Below are positions 37,123 to 45,676 of a stretch of DNA of 64,000 nt, piece after piece. The notes under the pieces are model-generated. The model searched no databases. It saw only the letters and a program-made list of their open reading frames with translations, and had not been told where the DNA came from. The DNA comes from SVEL01 sp045123575. GTDB lineage: Bacteria > Bacillota > Clostridia > Lachnospirales > Lachnospiraceae. The first letter of the stretch is position 1, and each line of letters begins with the position of its first letter. A program made the translations under genes and the position numbers. The stretch is taken from assembly GCA_045123575.1 (NCBI GenBank), contig JBGVKG010000052.1:1-64000 (forward strand). Direction: 5' to 3'.

Positions 37123-38589
37123 TTACAAAACATATAAGATATTTATTGCATTTTTTACATGAATTGTTAGTTCCGTGGGATCAATGCTAACATCCATATA
37201 GTTCGGATTACTATGATGATATATTTTTGAGTAATCATTTAATTCCTCAATTATTGGTAAATATTCTTTTAAGCGAAACAATGATGAATCCTTCTTCGCA
37301 TCCCTAATCATAACAATAAAATCTCCCAACCATTGTGTATCTTTAACTAGGCTAAAATATTTTAATCTAAATACACCTTCTATACATGGTCTAATACATC
37401 GTACAACTTCTCTTAGAGACTCTGTTTCCCCTTCTGATAAATACTTATTTAAAGTAACAATATCCTTAGATAATCCTGTCATTAATGATTTTTTAAAATC
37501 ACAGTTAGTAAAAATATACGAATCCTGCTTTCTACATAGTTGGAGTTTTAGCGCAACATCATCATATAATGCATTACAAAAATCATTTGCAAAATGCAAA
37601 TCGTGCGTAAACACAAATAATTGTCCCACCTTATGTGCCATACGCACCATTTGAGTAATCGTAGTTTGTTTTCTATGCGTATCGAAACTTGTAAATGGAT
37701 CATCTATAACAATAATATAGTCTTGTGCATTTGGAACAATATCCATTTTAGCTAAAAAGAATGATAATGCTAATGCGTTTTTATCTCCCTCACTCAAATA
37801 ATACTTTAGCGAAGTACTAGTTGAGGATTCTCTATCCGAAAAGTGAATTTCATGATTATTTATTTTTAATCCATATATTAAACGAATCTCATTTGAATTA
37901 CTTGGGAATACTACTTTTTGATCAATTATTTTTAAATCATTGCTAAAGGATGATAAATACCTATTTATATTAGATATATACTCATTTACTTTAGGTTGTA
38001 TCAATTCATGTCTTCGCTTTTTTATCTCAGACACATTTGAGACTAATTCTTCCCTTTCCTTAACTTGTTTTTGATATAAAACATCCTTATTTACATCTTT
38101 ATTCTCGTTCTTTAATCGTACCTTGCGATTCTTTATTCTCCCCCTAATAATTGATAATTCTCGATTAACATCATTAAGTTCTTTTCTTATCATTCTCGCT
38201 TCATCCGGGAAAGATAATTCAAATATATTCAATTCACTTTTTTTATCCTCGATTGAAATTGTATATACATTATCCTCTAAATAAAAACTGTTGAATATTT
38301 CAATATTTTTATGATTTCTATTCCAATTTTTATTAGAATAAATAAACTGTTTGCCGTCATCTCCAAGTAGTTTTATTTCTGCTGCACTTTTACTTTCAAA
38401 CGATGTTTTAGCTTCAATTGAAGAATTATCACATAGAGACTTGAACATTAAAGATAGACTAGTTTTCCCACTACCATTTGGAGCATATATTATGTTTGTT
38501 TTTGCAAATACACAATCCCAATCAGATACTGTTCTGTTAAAATTTAAAAACTTATTATAATTTTTTATCGATAGTATTTTTTTTATCAT
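37123..38589 (-). CDS. Solitary AAA_13-type (SMC/RecF-like) ATPase
   Basis: 488 residues. Walker A IIYAPNGSGKTSLSLMF near residue 35, a moderate coiled coil at about 125-215, an ABC signature YYLSEGDKNALALSFFLAK, Walker B YIIVIDDPFTSFD and an H-loop FVFTHDLHF. This is the layout of the AAA_13 family that includes the ATPase half of PrrC-like anticodon nucleases, but there is no second enzymatic domain: about 130 helical residues follow (including YSKIYHHSNPNYMD). It has its own promoter and no partner gene. The surroundings are very A/T-rich. A defence or toxin role is possible but unproven. Confidence 0.82.
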   Translation of the reverse strand: MIKKILSIKNYNKFLNFNRTVSDWDCVFAKTNIIYAPNGSGKTSLSLMFKSLCDNSSIEAKTSFESKSAAEIKLLGDDGKQFIYSNKNWNRNHKNIEIFNSFYLEDNVYTISIEDKKSELNIFELSFPDEARMIRKELNDVNRELSIIRGRIKNRKVRLKNENKDVNKDVLYQKQVKEREELVSNVSEIKKRRHELIQPKVNEYISNINRYLSSFSNDLKIIDQKVVFPSNSNEIRLIYGLKINNHEIHFSDRESSTSTSLKYYLSEGDKNALALSFFLAKMDIVPNAQDYIIVIDDPFTSFDTHRKQTTITQMVRMAHKVGQLFVFTHDLHFANDFCNALYDDVALKLQLCRKQDSYIFTNCDFKKSLMTGLSKDIVTLNKYLSEGETESLREVVRCIRPCIEGVFRLKYFSLVKDTQWLGDFIVMIRDAKKDSSLFRLKEYLPIIEELNDYSKIYHHSNPNYMDVSIDPTELTIHVKNAINILYVL

Positions 38590-38616
38590 TTTCTCTCTTC
38601 TCTTTCGCTCGAAATG

Positions 38617-38645
38617 TATATAATGCTTTTATCAACATTCTACAA
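38617..38645 (-). promoter_or_regulatory. Candidate promoter of the AAA ATPase gene
   Basis: On the minus strand TTGTAG (38645-38640) and TATATA (38622-38617) with a 17-base spacer, about 28 bases before the start codon. The 200-base gap up to the Big_2 gene is otherwise A/T-rich and featureless. Confidence 0.5.
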
Positions 38646-38789
38646 TTCTCTAATACTAATTTTAATTATATTTCCCAAATACAATATATATTAACAATAT
38701 TATTCTATTCCATGTCTTTTATCTATACCTATTACAATATCAGATACCCCTTCATTTTTTACATAGCTATATAATCACTCTTATCTTTA

Positions 38790-39911
38790 CTACCAAAACC
38801 AATATCTCTTCTTCACAAATATATATATTACAACTCCCACAACAAAAGCAACCATGGCACCAACTATTGTATAAACCATATACTTCCTATCGATTACATT
38901 TTTTGTATGCTGTAATTTGTATTCCCCCGCGGTAGATAAAATTATCTCTTTTGTGTCACTTGTATTGATATATTCATATTTACTCTTGGCATTATTGTAT
39001 AAATACAGGTATTGTCCCTTTGGTTCATCCAAGCATAAACTAATAGTCCCGCACAAATTGTTGCCTTGATTTAGATTAAAGCTCATTACACCATCAACAT
39101 TCTTTAGTGAGATATCTGTATACAATTCATTCTTGTAATTAACAATATCACTTCCGTCAATCCTTATGGTATAACCAGCTCCTACTATCTCTAATTCCTG
39201 CTTTGTTTCATAAAGATGCTTTAAAATCTTAGAATTTACTACACTTTGCTCAGATGCTAAAATAGTATCTTTATAAACAAATTCACTATCTGCTTCATTA
39301 TCAGCTACAGTTTCCTGCTGGTCATAATTTACTGCTTGATTAACTATCACAGACACAGCAACAGACTTATCTGCGTTTGAAATCACAATCGTAGTAGTCC
39401 CAGTTTTGTTAGCCGTAATTAGACCATTCTCAGTCACAGTTGCTATAGAGGTGTCAACACTTTTGTATTTTAATGACTGTTCTGCTTCATTTGGATACAC
39501 ATTCGCTAATATTTGATAGGTTTCACCAGATTTTAACGCCAAGTAATTTCTATTCAAGGATATGCTGGTTGTTGCTACCTTTACAGTTAATTCGACTTCC
39601 TTCTTAAACTCTCCAGCTAAAAGTGTAATAGTTACATTTCCTTTGCTCATACCCTTTACTTCACCAGTAGAGTTTACAGTCGCAATAGAAGTATCTGAAG
39701 ATGTATATGTTATAGTTGTCTCCGTGGCATCCGTAGGTAATACTTTTCCCGAAAGGGTTATTGTGCTTCCCACCTCTAATACTGATTCATAATCAGTTAT
39801 CTCTATATCCGTAGCCTCTACATATTCATCTGCATTAATTTGTAATGGAATCAACCGTATTATTGCCATCAACAACACTATACCTAGTTTTCTCACCATT
39901 CTTTTTTTCAT
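38790..39911 (-). CDS. Membrane-anchored protein with two Big_2 (bacterial Ig-like) domains
   Basis: 373 residues. A signal-type N-terminus (LGIVLLMAIIRLIPLQINA) leads to two Big_2 domains at about 33-110 and 113-190, each with the TYTSSDTSIATVN / KYKSVDTSIATVT core. A further domain of about 120 residues and a C-terminal membrane segment (VYTIVGAMVAFVVGVVIYIF) ending KKRYWFW follow. So most of it faces outside, held at its C-terminus. It is the last gene of the peptide-secretion operon, 14 bases after the adaptor gene. A role at the cell surface in peptide release, immunity or attachment is inference. Confidence 0.85.
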   Translation of the reverse strand: MKKRMVRKLGIVLLMAIIRLIPLQINADEYVEATDIEITDYESVLEVGSTITLSGKVLPTDATETTITYTSSDTSIATVNSTGEVKGMSKGNVTITLLAGEFKKEVELTVKVATTSISLNRNYLALKSGETYQILANVYPNEAEQSLKYKSVDTSIATVTENGLITANKTGTTTIVISNADKSVAVSVIVNQAVNYDQQETVADNEADSEFVYKDTILASEQSVVNSKILKHLYETKQELEIVGAGYTIRIDGSDIVNYKNELYTDISLKNVDGVMSFNLNQGNNLCGTISLCLDEPKGQYLYLYNNAKSKYEYINTSDTKEIILSTAGEYKLQHTKNVIDRKYMVYTIVGAMVAFVVGVVIYIFVKKRYWFW

Positions 39912-39924
39912 CCCTTATCACCAC

Positions 39925-41052
39925 TTACTTCGATTTAAACCCTAATTTATCTAAAATATAGTTAAAATAAGTAACTTTGTCATATTGTATTCTAGCCACT
40001 ACTGACATTCCATTAGTAATGTCTATCTTATCACCGCTTTGACTTATTACATAATCTGCATCCATACTAATCAATATCCTAAAAACTTGAACTGTACTGC
40101 CACCATTACGTTCTTGAGTAGTAATGTTACTATCAATCTGCTCCACCGAACCTGATATTGTTCCATATACAGACTGTGATAATCCATCCACAACTATCTG
40201 AACCTCATCTCCTGTATGTATTCTAGCCATATCAGAAGTAGATATATAAGCCTCTATTATCGGTTTTGATTTCTCAGGAGTTATAGTAGCAACTGTAGTC
40301 ATAGTCTGTACAACCATACCACTTTTATAATTTCCAATCATATGCAAGACTCCAGTAGCTGTCGCCTTTACCTTATAATTTGCTTGTCCATTATTTATGG
40401 CTGCAAGCTGTGCATCAATGGATACAACTTGTAATTTAGCTTGTTCTATAGTGCTTTCCGCTGACTTAATTGCTGAATAATAGATTTCGTCTATCTTTCC
40501 TTGATTTCTTATCAGCTCCGCCTCTATCTGTTCATCTGTATAACCATACATCTGATATGCACTAGTATCCAATGTACTTTGAGTTATTTGAGACTTATAC
40601 ACCTCATATATATGATAATATAAACTATCATCTGGATTAGACTCATCAAAATAGTTAGTATCATCTTTTATAGCTTTAACTAATATCTCATTTTGATATA
40701 TCTGTAACTCATACGCTTTCTTACTTTCGATAAGTTGTTGCTCCTGCAGATCATACTCCGTACTCTTTACCGTAAAAAGTACATCTCCTTTTTCAACAAG
40801 CATACCCTCTCTCATATTGCAAGTATCAATCTGCCCTGTATATGTACTCATAACATAATTAGATTCTTCGCTAGTCACCATCCCTTGTACTTGAATAATA
40901 TACATCTTCGGTGTATTTATACTCCATATAATAGCTAACACTAAAAATACTCCCACAATAAATATCAGTGCATATCCAAACGCAGGAAGATTTTTATCAT
41001 ATAATATTCTACTGTCCCTCATACTTTCTAGTGTTTTTACCGTCTTCTTCAT
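39925..41052 (-). CDS. HlyD-like bacteriocin secretion accessory protein
   Basis: 375 residues. One N-terminal membrane segment (FGYALIFIVGVFLVLAIIWSI), a lipoyl-like half (GQIDTCNMREGMLVEKGDVL), an alpha-helical hairpin (about 105-215) and the second lipoyl/beta-barrel part (KVKATATGVLHMIGNYKSGM) match membrane-fusion proteins that work with C39-peptidase ABC exporters. Its start overlaps the stop of the GyrI-like gene. The exporter is encoded 2 kb upstream in the same direction. Confidence 0.9.
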   Translation of the reverse strand: MKKTVKTLESMRDSRILYDKNLPAFGYALIFIVGVFLVLAIIWSINTPKMYIIQVQGMVTSEESNYVMSTYTGQIDTCNMREGMLVEKGDVLFTVKSTEYDLQEQQLIESKKAYELQIYQNEILVKAIKDDTNYFDESNPDDSLYYHIYEVYKSQITQSTLDTSAYQMYGYTDEQIEAELIRNQGKIDEIYYSAIKSAESTIEQAKLQVVSIDAQLAAINNGQANYKVKATATGVLHMIGNYKSGMVVQTMTTVATITPEKSKPIIEAYISTSDMARIHTGDEVQIVVDGLSQSVYGTISGSVEQIDSNITTQERNGGSTVQVFRILISMDADYVISQSGDKIDITNGMSVVARIQYDKVTYFNYILDKLGFKSK

Positions 41053-41516
41053 CAGTCCGCTCGCTCCATAAATACATCAGCTGTAATGGTATCATTTTCT
41101 TCATCTCTATCCACAAAGATTGTATAACTATCTCCTTTAAGTGGAATATCATTTTCAAAGGCCTCTAGCTGAATTTTATCATAAGCATACTTAAGCTGGG
41201 CAGTTGGTCCTATGTAGCGACAGTACATACAATTCGGGATACGAACAATTGATTCCATAGTGTATGGTTGCTCTACACTATGTATAAATGAATTACACTG
41301 TAACATAATGCGAATATCTACAACCATCTCACCATTTTCGTTTATGTAGGAGTTAGCATATTGGACTAATGGCCCTATTTGTACTGCTCCCTTTACCTTA
41401 ATATGAGACTGAATCTGTTGTACCAGTACTCCAAGTTCTTCTTGTATATGACATTTTTTTATTAAAACATTAGATAATTTCAACGTTCTATTCTTATAAA
41501 ATTCCATTTTTTTCAT
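41052..41516 (-). CDS. GyrI-like small-molecule-binding domain protein
   Basis: 154 residues, a stand-alone domain. The order of elements (VQIGPLVQYANSY, then MVVDIRIMLQ, VRIPNCMYCRYIGPTAQLKY and the closing DTITADVFMERAD) follows the duplicated GyrI/AraC effector-binding fold. No DNA-binding domain is attached. It is translationally coupled to the HlyD-like gene (overlap of the stop and ATG). Possible roles are an immunity protein or ligand sink for the exported product, but this is inference; assignment to the fold is by eye. Confidence 0.65.
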   Translation of the reverse strand: MKKMEFYKNRTLKLSNVLIKKCHIQEELGVLVQQIQSHIKVKGAVQIGPLVQYANSYINENGEMVVDIRIMLQCNSFIHSVEQPYTMESIVRIPNCMYCRYIGPTAQLKYAYDKIQLEAFENDIPLKGDSYTIFVDRDEENDTITADVFMERAD

Positions 41517-41635
41517 ATAATTCCCCTTTATTACCGTCTATTAATATCTTTCCTATCGACTCTATTTATAAAAAAATTCTTACCAACGCGCAATATTAGT
41601 TTTATTCCTTAGCGTCAAACATAAACATTATCATT

Positions 41636-42286
41636 TTAGCTACCATATTTTTCGTAGGTCTTAGTACCTAAATACTCCCATACGAAATAATATATATTAT
41701 CAATTCCATCGTTCATATATTCTGCTGAAAAACTTAATGGTAAATAATCCTTATTTATCTTACTGATATTATCAGTTACATACTGACTAAATACACAAAT
41801 TATGCGATTGCAATCCTCATCAATCAACGCATATTCATATACCATATCCGATTCAAATACAGTAACATACGCAGGATATTTAAATCCCTTAGTTGCATAT
41901 GTAACAACATGTGTTTCTCCGTTTTTCGTTAAACTAATATCCTTTATTCTCTTTACCTCTTTTTCATATTCTACATCATCGAGTGTATACGAAAGCACTA
42001 CCTCATATGTAGTACCAAAAAGTCCAATAGCTTTCTCATAAAAATATTCTTCTATGTTCATAGAATTATATTTAAGTTCTGGAAATACCATAAACAAACC
42101 TCGCGTTTCTTCATCCGTTTTCTCTACAAGTATTTCTCTGCCTTTATAGTCCTTAACCTCCGTTATTGTTTCCTCAACATTAAAACTTGTAAATTTAGGA
42201 AATAACCATATAAACAAACCTATAAAACTTAAAAGGATTGCCATCATAACGCTTATAACTATTATTACTGTAGTCTTTGTCTTCAT
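41636..42286 (-). CDS. Single-pass membrane protein of unknown function in the peptide-secretion operon
   Basis: 216 residues from the preferred start (MKTKTTVIIVISVMMAILLS), which follows GAAAGGA. One N-terminal membrane segment is followed by about 180 residues of external or lumenal domain, mostly beta, with no motif I recognise (ETRGLFMVFPELKY, EYALIDEDCNRIICVFSQY). It lies between the precursor gene and the GyrI-like gene. Immunity or processing functions are plausible by position only. Confidence 0.75.
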   Translation of the reverse strand: MKTKTTVIIVISVMMAILLSFIGLFIWLFPKFTSFNVEETITEVKDYKGREILVEKTDEETRGLFMVFPELKYNSMNIEEYFYEKAIGLFGTTYEVVLSYTLDDVEYEKEVKRIKDISLTKNGETHVVTYATKGFKYPAYVTVFESDMVYEYALIDEDCNRIICVFSQYVTDNISKINKDYLPLSFSAEYMNDGIDNIYYFVWEYLGTKTYEKYGS

Positions 42287-42389
42287 CTCTTGTCCTTTCT
42301 TTGCTCTCAAATAAATATTGCATTTCTTCAATTTTCATTTATATAAAAATTGTTCTTATATTTTTGATACGTATTTAAACCAAGAATAT

Positions 42390-42460
42390 CTACGCCAGCC
42401 ACTTTATATTATTTTTATTTAATAGATATGAATCAACTACTTCAGATTAGCTAGGCGTAG
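42390..42460. other. Inverted repeat downstream of the precursor gene
   Basis: CTACGCCAGC (42390-42399) and GCTAGGCGTAG (42450-42460) form a 10-bp stem with one bulged base around an A/T-rich 50-base interval. It lies in the 245-base gap between precursor and next gene. It may stabilise or attenuate the transcript so that the precursor is made in excess; no U-tract is visible. Confidence 0.5.
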
Positions 42461-42531
42461 AATTCTCAACTCAATTTTTATATTAGTTAATCAATACTTT
42501 TAACAATATTTCGAAACTATAATAAATAACA

Positions 42532-42942
42532 TTAACAATAACCCGGTGCTGCCGCAAATATTGCTCGGAATATCGTATATCGCTTTATTCCACATATTTT
42601 AGCAGTATCTAATCCATCTTTTACATCTATTCCATTCATAATAGATTTTTTAAATGATTTTACCTCAGAAAATCCTAAAGAACTAGCTAATGATACGAAC
42701 CCACCCCATTCATAATATGCATACGCATGGGCAAATATTTCAGCGGCTAAATCATATGTCGATATATTTGTATATCCCTTTCCACTTCTATATCCTGAAG
42801 CAAAAGCAGTACAATATGCTCTACTTCTCATAAATATATTATACGATATATTCGCACCTCCTTCCACATAAGTCATTTCTTCTTCATCCATGACCGCATA
42901 ATTGCTAGGCATTACTAACGCCCCATCATAACACATATCCAT
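42532..42942 (-). CDS. Double-glycine leader peptide precursor (bacteriocin-like cargo)
   Basis: 136 residues. The N-terminus contains VMPSNYAVMDEEEMTYVEGG, an acidic, helical leader ending in Gly-Gly at about residue 29, the site cut by C39 peptidases. The exporter with that peptidase is the gene directly upstream. The mature part would be about 107 residues, large for a class II bacteriocin, rich in Ala/Tyr/Ser/Gly, with three cysteines (RAYC, AKIC, and the terminal PGYC). It has no lanthipeptide or radical-SAM enzyme nearby. AGGAGG precedes the ATG. Activity is unknown. Confidence 0.82.
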   Translation of the reverse strand: MDMCYDGALVMPSNYAVMDEEEMTYVEGGANISYNIFMRSRAYCTAFASGYRSGKGYTNISTYDLAAEIFAHAYAYYEWGGFVSLASSLGFSEVKSFKKSIMNGIDVKDGLDTAKICGIKRYTIFRAIFAAAPGYC

Positions 42943-42998
42943 TGTGTTTCCTCCTTTTTGTTTATTCTCTCCCCGTTTGCAACCAGTTCAAGTCGTTT

Positions 42999-43017
42999 AT
43001 GTAAAAGCTTTTTACAT
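42999..43017 (-). other. Short hairpin between exporter and precursor genes
   Basis: ATGTAAAA / TTTTACAT, an 8-bp perfect stem with a 3-base loop, directly after the exporter stop. It could be an RNA-processing or stabilising element that uncouples precursor from exporter levels. Confidence 0.5.
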
Positions 43018-43022
43018 CATAT

Positions 43023-45278
43023 TTAGGTATAACTCATTACATCTTCTCCATATTCATCTTCTATATCAAATACAGAATTCTCCATATTCGAGTTATCTCG
43101 TACTGTAAAATTTCCTTGTTGCATTTCCCATAGCCGATAATATTGTCCCCTCTTCTCTAAAAGTTCCTGATGTTTTCCCTGTTCTACTATCTCTCCTGCT
43201 TCCATAACTATGATTTCATCACAGTTCTTTATTGTAGCCAGTCGATGCGCTATTATTAACATAGTCTTCTTCTTGAATTTATTATATATCATATCAAATA
43301 TGATATTCTCGGTTGCAAAGTCCAAATTACTGGTACTCTCATCCATTATATAAAACTCATTTTCCTTAAGGAATGCTCTGGCTAGAGCGATTCTTTGCTT
43401 TTCTCCACCGCTTAGTCCATTTCCTGCTTCCTCTAAGAATGTATGATACTGCATCGGTAGTCGCCTAATGAAGTTATGTGCATCAGCCGCCTTCGCCGCT
43501 TCCTTTACTTCATCTAATGTAGCATTCTGCTTACTCACTCGTATGTTGTCATAGATACTTTTCGAGAATAACTCAATATTCTGTGGAACATAGGATATAC
43601 CACGTCTTAACGAATCATTGGTATACTCAGATATATCTACTCCATCTATAGAGATTTCCCCCTCTTCCAAATCATAATACTTAAGTAACAGCTTGGCTAT
43701 AGTAGACTTACCACTACCACTAGCACCAACTAATGCCACTTTCTTTCCCTTAGATATAGTAAAACTTATATCCTTTAGTGCAGGCTTTCTATTACCATAT
43801 CTAAATGTAACATGAGACAGCTTTATATCTCCATCTACTCCTACAAATTCTTGATACCGTTTCTCTATTTGTATACCTTCTTCCATACCTGCTTCTCGTT
43901 CATAATCCATTATCTCCGACAATCTTTTCATAGAGATATTTGCTTCTTGTATAGAAAGCTGAAGATTAACTAAATTACCAATCGGTTCCATAAAGTAACC
44001 TGCCAGTGTCATAAAGGCCATATAACTTCCTAGTGTTAAATTACTATCAATCACCTGCGTTATGCCCACATTCATAAGCACCAAGTTCCCTATACCTGAT
44101 ATAATACTTGAAATACTTCCTTGCACACTTGACAACATACTTTCTTTGTAGCCAATGCGAAGAGATTTTATGTACTCTTTTTCTATACATTCCAACTCCA
44201 CATCTTCGTTAACATTGACTTTGATAGTTTCAACTCCACGTAATCCTTCTATTATTTCAGAGTTGAGAACAGACGCTTGCTGCATCTGTTCTTCATTTAT
44301 CTTCTTATATGGTTGCTTGAAGATAAACACCAGAAATATGCTAATAATCGTCATAAGCAGAATAATCACAAACAACTTTGGATTCATTTGAAATAATATC
44401 ACACCGCTTATAAGCGCCATCGACACATCCATTATCAATGACAATGCAATATTAGTAAAAACATTCTTTATAGTGAATGCATCCGAAAAACGGGTAGTTA
44501 TATCTCCTGTTTTTCTAGTAGCAAAAAACTTCATAGGCAACTTATATATATGTTCAAAATATCCTAGCATAAGCGGAATATCTATCTTAATAGATAAATG
44601 TAACAATATCCACTGCCTTATAAAGCCTATTACAGTCTGTGTTATAGTTATGCCTAGAAACACCAGTAACATTATCTTTAACACATCTTTTTGATGATAT
44701 GGCAATATTTCATCATAAATAATATTGTTAAAAAGCGAAGAAATAACACCTAACGCAGTTAACAAAAACGACGCCAATACAGCATAAGCAAATAACTTCT
44801 TTTGCGGTGATAAAAGTTTAATATATCTATCAAACATCTTTACACCTGTTTGTTTTCCTCCTACAAACTCAGCATTCGGCTTCAATAGAAGCATTGCTCC
44901 TGTAAAGCTTTTATAGAAGTCATCTATGTTTACTTTTTCTATATCTTTAGCGGGATCACCCATGATTATGTGAGTTTTTGTGATTTTGAAGATAACAACA
45001 AAATGCGACAAACCTTCCTTTGTCACAACGTTAGCTATAGCTGGCAGGGTATATTCACTTAATAACCCTTCTCTATCTACACGGACTGCCTGACTAGAAA
45101 AACCTAATATCTCTGCACACTTAGAAAGACCTATCAGATTAGTTCCCTTTAAGTCTGTTCCCATAATATCTCTTAACTTAGTAATAGTTGTTTCCTTTTT
45201 ATAATATAAACAAACCATCGCCATACATGCTGCAGCACAATCTGTAGCATCATGCTGCTTTACAAATGTGTATCTCAT
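43023..45278 (-). CDS. C39-peptidase-containing ABC exporter (bacteriocin-type)
   Basis: About 751 residues. The N-terminal C39 peptidase has catalytic cysteine in KQHDATDCAAACMAMVCL, histidine in LSHFVVIF and aspartate in IIMGDPAKD. Six membrane segments span roughly 160-430, and the ATPase has GASGSGKSTIAKLLL, LSGGEKQRIALARAFL and FYIMDESTSNLD. Such proteins remove the leader at Gly-Gly and export the cargo. The start at 45278 (MRYTFVKQHDATD) fits family N-termini and follows GGAAAAGGG; an in-frame ATG at 45383 would extend into the promoter region. It is the first gene of the operon. Confidence 0.95.
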   Translation of the reverse strand: MRYTFVKQHDATDCAAACMAMVCLYYKKETTITKLRDIMGTDLKGTNLIGLSKCAEILGFSSQAVRVDREGLLSEYTLPAIANVVTKEGLSHFVVIFKITKTHIIMGDPAKDIEKVNIDDFYKSFTGAMLLLKPNAEFVGGKQTGVKMFDRYIKLLSPQKKLFAYAVLASFLLTALGVISSLFNNIIYDEILPYHQKDVLKIMLLVFLGITITQTVIGFIRQWILLHLSIKIDIPLMLGYFEHIYKLPMKFFATRKTGDITTRFSDAFTIKNVFTNIALSLIMDVSMALISGVILFQMNPKLFVIILLMTIISIFLVFIFKQPYKKINEEQMQQASVLNSEIIEGLRGVETIKVNVNEDVELECIEKEYIKSLRIGYKESMLSSVQGSISSIISGIGNLVLMNVGITQVIDSNLTLGSYMAFMTLAGYFMEPIGNLVNLQLSIQEANISMKRLSEIMDYEREAGMEEGIQIEKRYQEFVGVDGDIKLSHVTFRYGNRKPALKDISFTISKGKKVALVGASGSGKSTIAKLLLKYYDLEEGEISIDGVDISEYTNDSLRRGISYVPQNIELFSKSIYDNIRVSKQNATLDEVKEAAKAADAHNFIRRLPMQYHTFLEEAGNGLSGGEKQRIALARAFLKENEFYIMDESTSNLDFATENIIFDMIYNKFKKKTMLIIAHRLATIKNCDEIIVMEAGEIVEQGKHQELLEKRGQYYRLWEMQQGNFTVRDNSNMENSVFDIEDEYGEDVMSYT

Positions 45279-45316
45279 ATCAAACCCTTTTCCTTTATGT
45301 ATATTACTAACGCTTA

Positions 45317-45399
45317 TTTTCGGTAATATTTTAGCACTTTGTTGAAATATATGCCTTGACTTTTTAGTTAATATTTTACCCAAAACTATTTACCGAAAA
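45317..45399. promoter_or_regulatory. Candidate operator repeats between exporter and small ORF
   Basis: The divergent 187-base gap contains an inverted pair TTTTCGGTAA (45317-45326) and TTACCGAAAA (45390-45399), and a direct pair TAATATTTTA (45324-45333 and 45369-45378). The symmetry suggests binding of a dimeric regulator between the two divergent transcripts. No convincing promoter boxes could be fixed. Confidence 0.45.
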
Positions 45400-45465
45400 A
45401 TCAAGGGATTTTTGTCTAATTTTTGATAATCTCCAAATGCAATAATATTTAAAGGAGACTCGCAT

Positions 45466-45618
45466 ATGAACAAATTATTTAAAAAAAGTTTAGTTATTTT
45501 CGGAGCTTTAGCCGTTATGGCTACAGTTTCTACAACAGCAAATAGGGTATTTATAGGTCCAAATTCACTAGTCGTATCACCATCAGCCATTGCATCATCC
45601 AGCTTAATTCGTAGATAA
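45466..45618 (+). CDS. Small exported peptide, candidate signalling propeptide
   Basis: A 50-codon ORF with AAAGGAG nine bases before the ATG. The protein has a basic start and hydrophobic core (MNKLFKKSLVIFGALAVMAT), a Sec-like cleavage region (VSTTA), and a short tail with FIGPNSLVVSPSAIASSS and a basic end. It is divergent from the exporter and convergent with a TPR regulator. This is the gene arrangement and size of Phr/PhrA-type propeptides that signal to RRNPP regulators. It has no Gly-Gly leader. Whether it is a pheromone or merely a small secreted protein is undecided. Confidence 0.7.
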   Translation: MNKLFKKSLVIFGALAVMATVSTTANRVFIGPNSLVVSPSAIASSSLIRR

Positions 45619-45624
45619 ATTATA

Positions 45625-45664
45625 AAAATCCTCCTAACCCAAATATTGGTAAGGAGGATTTTGT
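45625..45664. terminator. Bidirectional terminator between small ORF and regulator
   Basis: AAAATCCTCCTAACC / GGTAAGGAGGATTTT, a 15-base stem with one mismatch and an 8-base loop, then TTGTTTTG. It serves the 50-codon ORF on one strand and the regulator on the other. Confidence 0.85.
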
Positions 45665-45676
45665 TTTGTAACTAAC

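Noticed and set aside
37123..38589. PrrC-type anticodon nuclease
   Set aside because: The ATPase part fits, but the C-terminal nuclease domain and the restriction genes that normally flank prrC are missing.
42532..42942. Lanthipeptide or sactipeptide precursor
   Set aside because: No LanB, LanC, LanM or radical-SAM gene is nearby; only an exporter and adaptor.
45390..45590. 66-codon minus-strand ORF
   Set aside because: It is the shadow of the better supported plus-strand small ORF at 45466-45618 and lacks a ribosome site.
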